Shown piece after piece: positions 1-4,779 of a DNA stretch of 5,940 bases. The stretch's first letter is position 1; every line of letters starts with the position of its first letter. The notes under the pieces are model-generated. The model was not told the origin of the DNA. It saw only the letters and a list, made by a program, of their open reading frames with translations, and searched no databases. The translations under genes and the position numbers were made by a program. The DNA is from Spirochaetia bacterium (GTDB lineage: Bacteria > Spirochaetota > Spirochaetia > PWKH01): assembly GCA_021736505.1 (NCBI GenBank), contig JAIPFU010000107.1, positions 1 to 5,940 on the forward strand. The letters run 5' to 3'.

Positions 1-159
1 CATTATGAACTTTCCACCATTGACCAACCGGTTCACCGCATGGTGACGACAGCAGTTGAAGTTCTGTTCAATAATATTGAGAATCAGAGCAATGAAATGC
101 TGATAAAAATGGTTCCAGGAAGTATCATCAAAAGAAAATCAGTTATGAATAGGCTTTGA
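1..159 (+). CDS. LacI-family transcriptional repressor, C-terminal end (partial)
   Basis: The window opens inside a gene read in frame 1; its last 52 codons end at the TGA at 157-159. The visible tail contains DQPVHRMVTTAVEVLF, then an N/E-rich linker, then MVPGSIIKRKSV. This is the pattern that ends LacI/GalR-family regulators: the 'xQP...MG..A...L' helix of the sugar-binding domain, followed by a strand 'P..L..R.S'. The DNA-binding domain lies upstream, outside the window. Such proteins bind palindromic operators and release them when a sugar or sugar-acid ligand binds. Three matching palindromes lie downstream in this window (204-217, 351-368, 4704-4717), so it probably controls the transport and catabolic genes that follow. 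The ligand cannot be told from this fragment. Family confidence rests on one short tail segment plus context. Confidence 0.8.
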   Translation, partial: HYELSTIDQPVHRMVTTAVEVLFNNIENQSNEMLIKMVPGSIIKRKSVMNRL

Positions 160-203
160 TACTTCATTTATGCTGAATATATAAAGTTGGTGTTGACTGC
201 TAA

Positions 204-217
204 TGTATACGTATTTA
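204..217. promoter_or_regulatory. Upstream LacI-type operator copy (O2)
   Basis: The bases TGTATACGTATTTA match the perfect 14-bp palindrome seen at 4704-4717 at 12 of 14 positions; the left half is intact and the right half is degenerate. The central ATACGTAT is identical in all three copies. Its centre lies 149 bp upstream of the centre of the 351-368 site. A weak promoter-like pair (TTGACT at 193-198 and TACTTT at 216-221, 17-bp spacing) would overlap it, so it could act locally or as an auxiliary site for looping. Binding is inferred, not shown. Confidence 0.6.
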
Positions 218-255
218 CTTTTTATACCCATATATAAAAGAGTAATAACTCAATT

Positions 256-309
256 AAAAAAAATAATATAAAAATATTTTAAAAAAATTAATAATTTATT
301 AGAAAAAAA
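256..309. other. Extremely AT-rich stretch with roughly phased A-tracts
   Basis: Runs of 5-8 A lie at 256-263, 270-274, 281-287 and 303-309, directly upstream of the TTGACA box. Their centres are about 12, 12 and 22 bp apart, close to one and two turns of the helix although slightly long. Such runs commonly bend DNA or serve as an UP-element for RNA polymerase. Here they also lie between the two operator copies. No gene is seen in 160-399. Confidence 0.45.
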
Positions 310-310
310 G

Positions 311-341
311 TTGACAAACTAATAATGTCTGCTAGTATATT
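311..341 (+). promoter_or_regulatory. Probable sigma-70-type promoter of the TRAP operon
   Basis: A perfect -35 hexamer TTGACA is at 311-316. The -10 is less certain: TAGTAT at 333-338 (16-bp spacer, 4 of 6 matches) or TATATT at 336-341 (19-bp spacer, 5 of 6 matches). Either predicts a transcription start near 345-349, giving a leader of about 50 nt before the start codon at 400. The operator at 351-368 would lie just downstream of the start, a classic position for repression by blocking RNA polymerase. Confidence 0.6.
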
Positions 342-350
342 AATAAATCA

Positions 351-368
351 AATGAATACGTATACATT
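351..368. promoter_or_regulatory. LacI-type operator at the TRAP promoter (O1)
   Basis: AATGAATACGTATACATT is an 18-bp palindrome in which only one base pair (355/364) breaks the symmetry. It shares its ATACGTAT core with the sites at 204-217 and 4704-4717. An even-spaced palindrome with a central CG is typical of LacI-family operators. It lies between the promoter and the ribosome site of the binding-protein gene. It also falls inside an upstream in-frame extension of that gene from an ATG at 325, which argues that the extension is untranslated leader. Confidence 0.72.
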
Positions 369-388
369 AAGTATATGGTTTACTACAT

Positions 389-393
389 GGAGG
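389..393 (+). promoter_or_regulatory. Shine-Dalgarno site that fixes the dctP start at 400
   Basis: GGAGG followed by a 6-nt spacer precedes the ATG at 400. The longer in-frame start at 325 has no such site, lies upstream of the predicted transcription start and would put 25 extra residues before the signal peptide. Confidence 0.8.
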
Positions 394-399
394 TTATGT

Positions 400-1437
400 A
401 TGAAGAAAAAAGGAATGAAGAAAGCCAAAGTCTTTGCTGCAGCTGCATTGCTAGTTGCCTTTGCCTTGGCGCCTGTATTTTCCCAGGGACAACAGGGAGA
501 AGCTGGAGATGGAACGATTGAAATTAAATTAGCTCATGATAATGCTGTTTCTACTCCAGCGCATAAAGCGTTCTTAGAATTTAAGAAAATACTAGAAGAA
601 GAGACTGAGGGAAGAATTTCTGTGAAAATTTTCCCCGGCGGCCAGATGGGATCTGTTTCAGATACCTTCGAACAAGTCAGGAGAGGTGATATTCAAATGT
701 CCGCTGCAGCGACCACATTGCTGACACAGACTATTCCTGAATTTATGGTGTGGGATCTTTTTTATCTTTTTGATAATGCAGAACATGCTCATAAAGTCCT
801 TGATGGAAAAGCGGGTGAAGAGTTAATGAAACCTCTGGAGAGATTTGATATCAAGGGTCTCGGTTATATGGAAATTGGGTTCAGGAATTTTTCCAATAGC
901 AAAAGGCCTATTGAAGAAGTCGAAGACTTGCAGGGTTTAAAGATTCGCGGATACAGCCCTATGCAGATTAAAGCCTGGTCAGCAGCCGGATGTAATCTGA
1001 CTACGCTCAGCTGGACAGAAGTGTTTACGTCTCTTCAGCAGAATTTAATAGACGGGCAGGAATGTGCTACCACGAGTTTCTATAATGCACGATTTTATGA
1101 AGCTCAGGAGTACTGGTCTCTTACACAGCACATTTATACAAACTTCCTTTGGTATGTGAATCAGCGGTTCTGGGACGGCTTATCTGAAGAGGATCAGAAC
1201 ATAATTGCAGATGCTGCTGAAAGAACTATTGATCTTGACCGTGATTTTGTAGCTCAGCAGGAAGCTGAAGTTCTTGGAAAGCTGGAAGAAGCCGGTGTTA
1301 AAATTAACGAAGTTCCGATTCCTACAAAACGTGAACTTGGTGATTTGATGAATAGTGCCATTGAGAATGAGATTATTGAAACAGCCGGAAAGGATGTTTA
1401 TGAGCTTGTTATGGAAGAAGTTGTTGCGGAACGCTAG
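400..1437 (+). CDS. dctP: TRAP transporter substrate-binding protein, DctP family
   Basis: This 345-residue periplasmic protein captures an organic-acid ligand and delivers it to the DctQ/DctM membrane complex. Residues 1-28 form a Sec signal peptide: a lysine-rich start (MKKKGMKKAK), a hydrophobic core (AAAALLVAFALAPV) and a likely cut after VFS. The mature part follows the DctP fold in order: IKLAHDNAVSTPAH (42-55), GRISVKIFPGGQMG (71-84), RRGDIQM (94-100), GFRNFSNSKRPI (160-171), LKIRGYS (180-186) and SWTEVFTSLQQNLIDGQE (204-221). By position R162 and R183 should be the two arginines that hold the ligand carboxylate, R183 being the family's near-invariant one. The asparagine that usually follows DGxE (N187 in the sialic-acid protein SiaP) is cysteine here, C222. 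The gene is first in its operon, behind an operator, and is followed by a stem-loop that may raise its yield over the membrane genes. Family very secure; ligand unknown, a sugar acid favoured by the neighbours. Confidence 0.95.
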   Translation: MKKKGMKKAKVFAAAALLVAFALAPVFSQGQQGEAGDGTIEIKLAHDNAVSTPAHKAFLEFKKILEEETEGRISVKIFPGGQMGSVSDTFEQVRRGDIQMSAAATTLLTQTIPEFMVWDLFYLFDNAEHAHKVLDGKAGEELMKPLERFDIKGLGYMEIGFRNFSNSKRPIEEVEDLQGLKIRGYSPMQIKAWSAAGCNLTTLSWTEVFTSLQQNLIDGQECATTSFYNARFYEAQEYWSLTQHIYTNFLWYVNQRFWDGLSEEDQNIIADAAERTIDLDRDFVAQQEAEVLGKLEEAGVKINEVPIPTKRELGDLMNSAIENEIIETAGKDVYELVMEEVVAER

Positions 1438-1458
1438 ATCCGGACTGTAACATATTGA

Positions 1459-1500
1459 GGTATAAGCGGGGTATGTATCTTTTACTGCCCCGTTAATACC
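1459..1500 (+). promoter_or_regulatory. Strong intercistronic stem-loop after dctP
   Basis: Bases 1459-1473 can pair with 1486-1500 over 15 positions with one A-A mismatch (1464/1495) and two G-U pairs; the core is CGGGG with CCCCG, around a 12-nt loop. It starts 22 nt after the dctP stop. No T-run follows (the next bases are CGTCTGAAAT), so it is not a standard intrinsic terminator. A likely role is protecting the dctP mRNA 3' end or partly attenuating reading into dctQM, which would fit the excess of binding protein normally needed. The role is inference; the pairing is visible. Confidence 0.7.
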
Positions 1501-1523
1501 CGTCTGAAATATCCTGAATTATG

Positions 1524-1554
1524 AAATGCTGCTGTGCAGGCAAAAGCAGTATTT
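1524..1554 (+). promoter_or_regulatory. Second intercistronic stem-loop
   Basis: Bases 1524-1532 pair with 1546-1554 (9 bp including one G-U) around a 13-nt loop that itself contains CTGTGCAG. It lies 24 nt after the first stem-loop and 6 nt before the tandem repeats. No T-run follows. Function unknown; it may fold together with its neighbours. Confidence 0.45.
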
Positions 1555-1560
1555 GATGTA

Positions 1561-1620
1561 AAAGATGCAAATCTGAAAAGATGTAAATCTGCAAAGATGC
1601 AAGTCTGCAAATCTGAAAAG
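1561..1620 (+). repeat. Tandem 16-bp repeats, three units plus a partial fourth
   Basis: Units at 1561-1576, 1577-1592 and 1593-1608 follow AAAGATGCAAATCTGM with one or two differences each; 1609-1620 continues with AAATCTGAAAAG. In RNA each unit contains a 4-bp stem AGAU/AUCU (AGAU/GUCU in the third, with a terminal U-G pair) closed by GCAA, GUAA or GCAA, all of GNRA type. The stems are short, so folding alone would be weak. The array is non-coding, between dctP and dctQ. Simple replication slippage could also have produced it. Confidence 0.75.
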
Positions 1621-1705
1621 AGAAGCAGCTGTTAGGTATTTTTAAAAAAAACAGGATTTAGAATATTTCAGATGGAATTTGATATTATCGAAGGATGGTG
1701 ATTGC

Positions 1706-2293
1706 ATGACAGCGATACGAAAAGGATTGAAATGGCTTGATGTGAATTTTGAACCGCTTCTGGCTATTATTCTGTTTTTTGTCATGGTTATTCTTGTGGC
1801 AGGTCAGGTTATTCTGCGCTTTGTGTTTCAAGCAGGTTTTTCATGGGCGGAAGAACTTGCCCGATATTTATTTGTATGGGTGATCTATTTCTGTATCAGC
1901 TATGCTACGAGAAACAGCAGGCACATCAAGCTTTCAGTGGTTCTAAATCTATTTCCGGATACCGGCAAGAAAGTACTGATGTTGATTTCAGACATCATGT
2001 TTTTAGTCTTTTCATTGGCGCTGTTTTTATTCTGCTGGAGTCTTACAAGATCTACAAGCTACTATGGTGATATGGCTGTAACCATACCAGTGTCCATGAA
2101 TATACTTTACGGTTCCGGACTCATCGGTTTTCTGCTGAACAGTATAAGGCTAGTGCAGAATATTGTGTGGAAGATACTGCATTTTTCAGATTCCATTACA
2201 ATTTTTCATCGTTATAAAAGTACGGAAGAAGAGACGCTGCTGTTCGGCAAACTGAAACCCTTGGCAGCTATGGGGCAAGAAAAAGAAGAATAA
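1706..2293 (+). CDS. dctQ: TRAP transporter small membrane subunit, DctQ family
   Basis: A 195-residue inner-membrane protein that pairs with DctM to form the TRAP translocation complex. Four hydrophobic helices are visible at about residues 18-41, 49-67, 88-111 and 121-150. The DctQ signature is clear: FSWAEELARYLFVWVIYFC (45-63), followed by ATRNSRHIKL (67-76), which links to the next helix. I chose the ATG at 1706 because it follows AAGGATGGTGAT (1691-1702) and puts helix 1 near the N-terminus; a TTG at 1679 would add nine residues. The C-terminal tail after the last helix (about residues 151-195, charged, ending GQEKEE) is somewhat longer than in typical 160-180-residue members. No good promoter is seen directly upstream, so expression probably comes by read-through from the dctP promoter past the structured region. 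It lies 93 bp before the preferred dctM start. Confidence 0.92.
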   Translation: MTAIRKGLKWLDVNFEPLLAIILFFVMVILVAGQVILRFVFQAGFSWAEELARYLFVWVIYFCISYATRNSRHIKLSVVLNLFPDTGKKVLMLISDIMFLVFSLALFLFCWSLTRSTSYYGDMAVTIPVSMNILYGSGLIGFLLNSIRLVQNIVWKILHFSDSITIFHRYKSTEEETLLFGKLKPLAAMGQEKEE

Positions 2294-2377
2294 GTAAAAA
2301 AGACGCCGAATTCCCCATTCCCCATCCATTCAATGAGCATTCAGAAGAGCTTGGATGAGGCGAAAAATAATCGGCCT

Positions 2378-2382
2378 GGAGG
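2378..2382 (+). promoter_or_regulatory. Shine-Dalgarno site that fixes the dctM start at 2387
   Basis: GGAGG followed by AAAT leads into the ATG at 2387. The spacing is a little short but acceptable. The in-frame ATG at 2333 is preceded by a C-rich stretch (TTCCCCA repeated twice, 2311-2324) with no ribosome site, and would add an 18-residue polar leader that DctM proteins do not normally carry. Confidence 0.7.
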
Positions 2383-2386
2383 AAAT

Positions 2387-3685
2387 ATGGTTATACCAAT
2401 ACTGTTCGGATCGTTTCTGGTGCTGCTGTTTTTAACAGTACCCATTGGAATAGCCCTAGGGCTGGCATCGATCATTACAATACTCTTTGCAAATCCAATA
2501 AGTTTTGATGCCTTTGCACAGGCAATGATGGGCGGTCTCAATTCGTTTCCGCTTATGGCTGTACCGCTTTTCACTTTTGCAGGAGATTTAATGGGCAGAG
2601 GCGGAATTTCGCGCAGACTGCTTAACGTAGCGGGGCTCTTTTTCGGAAGAATGACCGGCGGGCTTGGTGTGGTGACCATAGCAGCTTGCCTTTTCTTCGC
2701 AGCAATATCAGGTACCGGTTCAGCTACAGTAGCTGCTATCGGACTTATCATGATACCAAGCATGGTCCATAGGGGCTACGATAAAACCTTTTCCGGGGCA
2801 CTCATATCTGCATCCGGTACGGTAGGGGTAATTATCCCTCCCAGTATCCCAATGGTTATATATGCCATTGCTGCGGGAGTATCGGTTACTGGTATATTCA
2901 TGGCGGGGGTAGTACCGGGACTTCTCGTTGGTATCGTTCTCAGTATTTATACCATTGTATATTCTCGAAAACACGGTTACACAGGAGATGATAAAACCTA
3001 TACCTTTAAGGAGAAGATTGCGGCTGTGGTTGATGCCATCCCGGCTTTACTCGTTCCGGTAATTGTTCTCGGAGGTATCTACGGCGGGGTATTCACTCCC
3101 ACCGAAGCTGCCGCTATTGCAGTTGTGTACGGATTTATTGTGAGTAAATATATCTATAAAGAGGTTGCATATAGTGATCTGCCCAAAATAGGTTTTAACT
3201 CGATACTGATTGTATCAACCGTACTTATCATTATTGGAACATCTTCAGGTTTCGGGCGGATTCTTACCATAACCCAAGTTCCAGTCATAATTGCAGAATA
3301 TATTCTCTCCCTGACTACAAACAAAATTGTAATCCTTCTGCTGATAAATTTTCTCCTGCTTATTGTCGGGACGTTCATGGAAACAAATGCATCAATAATT
3401 ATTCTGGTGCCGATACTGCTTCCTATTGTACAGGAGCTTGGAGTAAATCCCATTCAATTCGGTGTTATCATGGTGCTGAACCTGGCTATTGGATTTATAA
3501 CACCGCCTCTGGGAGCCAATCTCTTTATGGCATGCCAAATCAGCAATATAAAGTTTGATGATATAGCCAAGGCTATCATACCGTGGATCATCATCCTCAT
3601 TGTTGTGCTCATGATTGTAACCTTTATACCTGCAGTATCTCTTTGGTTCCCCAATATGCTGGGAATCAGTGTAGGAGGTATGTAA
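2387..3685 (+). CDS. dctM: TRAP transporter large membrane subunit, DctM family
   Basis: This 432-residue protein is the substrate-translocating subunit; TRAP systems of this class are usually driven by a sodium gradient. The length is exactly typical of unfused DctM. It is hydrophobic throughout, with about a dozen helices and re-entrant hairpins. Conserved motifs in order: FPLMAVPLFTFAGDLMGRGG (54-73), AAISGTGSATVAAIG (105-119), GVIIPPSIPMVIYA (147-160), GGVFTPTEAAAIAVVYG (233-249), GTFMETNASIIILVPILLPI (328-347) and GFITPPLGANLF (369-380). The glycine/threonine/serine-rich hairpins are where sodium binds in characterised DctM proteins. No frameshift or missing motif is seen. Its stop lies 3 bp before the lactonase start, whose ribosome site sits inside the last dctM codons, so the two are translationally close. 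Alternative start 2333 gives 450 residues. Confidence 0.96.
   Translation: MVIPILFGSFLVLLFLTVPIGIALGLASIITILFANPISFDAFAQAMMGGLNSFPLMAVPLFTFAGDLMGRGGISRRLLNVAGLFFGRMTGGLGVVTIAACLFFAAISGTGSATVAAIGLIMIPSMVHRGYDKTFSGALISASGTVGVIIPPSIPMVIYAIAAGVSVTGIFMAGVVPGLLVGIVLSIYTIVYSRKHGYTGDDKTYTFKEKIAAVVDAIPALLVPVIVLGGIYGGVFTPTEAAAIAVVYGFIVSKYIYKEVAYSDLPKIGFNSILIVSTVLIIIGTSSGFGRILTITQVPVIIAEYILSLTTNKIVILLLINFLLLIVGTFMETNASIIILVPILLPIVQELGVNPIQFGVIMVLNLAIGFITPPLGANLFMACQISNIKFDDIAKAIIPWIIILIVVLMIVTFIPAVSLWFPNMLGISVGGM
3673..3678 (+). promoter_or_regulatory. Ribosome site for the lactonase gene, inside dctM
   Basis: AGGAGG lies within the last codons of dctM, 10 nt before the ATG at 3689. It is followed by an ATG at 3680 that is immediately stopped by the dctM TAA (3683-3685), so the only productive start nearby is 3689. 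The 10-nt gap is on the long side. Confidence 0.65.
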
Positions 3686-3688
3686 ATC

Positions 3689-4651
3689 ATGACATTCTTT
3701 CCCCTGGCAGATAAGGTGCAGACACCTATTGCTGAATCTTTTAACAAGGCTCCAGTTAGGATAAGCAGAAAAGCGTATCACTCCAGTTTTAACGAGCTGA
3801 TACCGGAAAATGCCTCACTGCAGCAGCTTGCCGGGGGATTCCGATTTGTGGAAGGGCCTGTCTGGCTCCGGAAAGAGAAAGCTCTGATTTTCAGTGATAT
3901 TCCCGGCAACGCCCTATATCGGTGGAATAAAGAGGAGGGGATAAGTCTGCAGAGGAGCAACAGCTACTTGGCCAACGGCAATGCTCTCGATGGGAAGGGG
4001 AATCTTATTACTTGCGAACATGGTACAAGCAGGGTAACTAAAACCGAACCCGACGGCACCTATACGGTTCTTGTGCAGTCATATAACGGCAGTTCGCTGA
4101 ATAGTCCTAATGATGTAGCGGTTTCTTCCTCAGGTCGGATCTACTTTACTGATCCAAATCCGGGGAGGTCTCCAAGGGTGGGTATACCGCGCCCGCAGGA
4201 GCTTTCGTTTCAGGGAGTATATCTCTATGACCCCATGAATGCGTACCTGCATCTTCTGGATAATGAAATTTCCAAACCTAATGGGCTCTGCTTCTCGCCG
4301 GATGAGGAAGTACTATATTTAAATGACAGCGACAGCGGTATCATATACAGCTTTGATGTGGATCCAGCAGGATTTTTGAGGAATAAGAAAGTTTTCGCAG
4401 AAATACATGAAGAAGGAACACATGAAGAAGGTAAACCGGGAAAAGGAAAGGGTGTAGTTGATGGTATGAAGGTCAATCGGAATGGGTATCTATTTACAAC
4501 TGGACCGGGGGGAATATATGTACTATCACCGGAGGGAGAAGTTCTGGGGCAAATCTATATTCCCGAAACAGCGGCCAATTTAAGCTGGGGTGATAATGAA
4601 AGGACCTTGTTTATAACTGCAAGCAGTTCAGTTTATCTGCTGCAGTGGTGA
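3689..4651 (+). CDS. SMP-30/gluconolactonase/LRE-family lactonase
   Basis: A 320-residue six-bladed beta-propeller hydrolase, probably cytoplasmic as no signal peptide is seen. The family opens sugar lactones to aldonic acids with a bound divalent metal. The expected ligands are all present: E55 in FVEGPVW (53-59), N141 in SPNDVAV (139-145), N198 in KPNGLCFSPDE (196-206) and D258 in VVDGMKV (256-262), corresponding to E18, N103, N154 and D204 of human SMP-30 by motif. Other hallmarks are FSDIPGNALYRW (68-79), ANGNALDGKGNLITCEHG (95-112), IYFTDP (151-156), FQGVYLYDP (174-182) and TGPGGIYVLSPEG (271-283). Residues 240-255, before the metal aspartate, form a hydrophilic Glu/Gly/Lys-rich loop built partly from a 15-bp DNA duplication. 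It is tightly linked to dctM, implying that the imported compound or its product passes through a lactone. Exact lactone unknown. Confidence 0.93.
   Translation: MTFFPLADKVQTPIAESFNKAPVRISRKAYHSSFNELIPENASLQQLAGGFRFVEGPVWLRKEKALIFSDIPGNALYRWNKEEGISLQRSNSYLANGNALDGKGNLITCEHGTSRVTKTEPDGTYTVLVQSYNGSSLNSPNDVAVSSSGRIYFTDPNPGRSPRVGIPRPQELSFQGVYLYDPMNAYLHLLDNEISKPNGLCFSPDEEVLYLNDSDSGIIYSFDVDPAGFLRNKKVFAEIHEEGTHEEGKPGKGKGVVDGMKVNRNGYLFTTGPGGIYVLSPEGEVLGQIYIPETAANLSWGDNERTLFITASSSVYLLQW
4405..4434 (+). repeat. 15-bp tandem duplication inside the lactonase gene
   Basis: ACATGAAGAAGGAAC (4405-4419) is followed directly by ACATGAAGAAGGTAA (4420-4434), differing at two bases. It keeps the reading frame and encodes HEEGT then HEEGK, in a surface loop just ahead of the metal-binding aspartate. 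It looks like recent slippage tolerated in a loop. Confidence 0.75.
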
Positions 4652-4665
4652 TAGTCGCAGATAAA
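4632..4665 (+). promoter_or_regulatory. Stem-loop spanning the lactonase stop codon
   Basis: TTTATCTGC (4632-4640) and GCAGATAAA (4657-4665) form a perfect 9-bp inverted repeat around a 16-nt loop that contains the TGA at 4649-4651. A run of eight T follows at 4687-4694, but 21 nt after the stem, too far for a standard intrinsic terminator. It may mark the 3' end of the dctP-to-lactonase transcript or protect it. The arms are partly coding, so chance is possible. Confidence 0.45.
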
Positions 4666-4703
4666 GATAGTGGAAAAGAGAAAGAATTTTTTTTGAAGAA
4701 TTG

Positions 4704-4717
4704 TGTATACGTATACA
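4704..4717. promoter_or_regulatory. LacI-type operator upstream of the Ldh2-family gene (O3)
   Basis: TGTATACGTATACA is a perfect 14-bp palindrome with the same centre as the sites at 204-217 and 351-368. Its centre is 69 bp before the start codon at 4780, in the 128-bp gap after the lactonase gene. This suggests a second repressor-controlled promoter inside the cluster. A possible -35 is TTGAAG at 4693-4698, but no convincing -10 is seen at standard spacing, because the palindrome occupies that place. Confidence 0.72.
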
Positions 4718-4723
4718 TGTTCA

Positions 4724-4739
4724 AGCGTTCCTTAACGCT
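4724..4739 (+). promoter_or_regulatory. Short GC-richer hairpin in the oxidoreductase leader
   Basis: AGCGTT (4724-4729) and AACGCT (4734-4739) are perfectly complementary around a CCTT loop. Flanking CATG at 4716-4719 and 4743-4746 could extend the stem across a small internal loop. It lies between the operator and the ribosome site, 40 nt before the start codon, with no T-run. It could be an RNA leader hairpin or another protein-binding palindrome; the role is unknown. Confidence 0.45.
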
Positions 4740-4769
4740 GTTCATGGGTAAATAATTATAAGTATGAAT

Positions 4770-4773
4770 GGAG
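4770..4773 (+). promoter_or_regulatory. Ribosome site that fixes the Ldh2-family start at 4780
   Basis: GGAG with a 6-nt spacer precedes the ATG at 4780. The ATG at 4768, four codons earlier in the same frame, overlaps this site and has no ribosome site of its own. Confidence 0.65.
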
Positions 4774-4779
4774 TATAGT

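Noticed and set aside
218..240. AT-rich hairpin (CTTTTTATA with TATATAAAAG, loop CCCA) as a terminator of the LacI gene
   Set aside because: The stem is almost all A-T with a bulge, overlaps the operator copy and lacks a following T-run, so I cannot support termination.
325..399. 25-residue N-terminal extension of the binding protein from an ATG at 325
   Set aside because: It has no ribosome site, lies upstream of the predicted transcription start, contains the operator, and would bury the signal peptide. The ATG at 400 has GGAGG at ideal spacing.
1561..1620. CRISPR array
   Set aside because: The 16-bp units are directly adjacent with no spacers, so this is a plain tandem repeat.
1632..1664. 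Promoter just upstream of dctQ (TAGAAT at 1659-1664)
   Set aside because: The -10-like hexamer is good but no -35-like hexamer stands at 16-18 bp, and the region is a simple A/T run.
1843..2070. 75-codon + strand frame inside dctQ
   Set aside because: It overlaps dctQ in another frame and shows no family pattern, whereas the dctQ frame carries the DctQ signature and four helices.
2341..3781. Several minus-strand open frames across dctM
   Set aside because: They mirror the hydrophobic codon pattern of dctM, show no recognisable domains and no convincing ribosome sites, and overlap a gene with all its family motifs.
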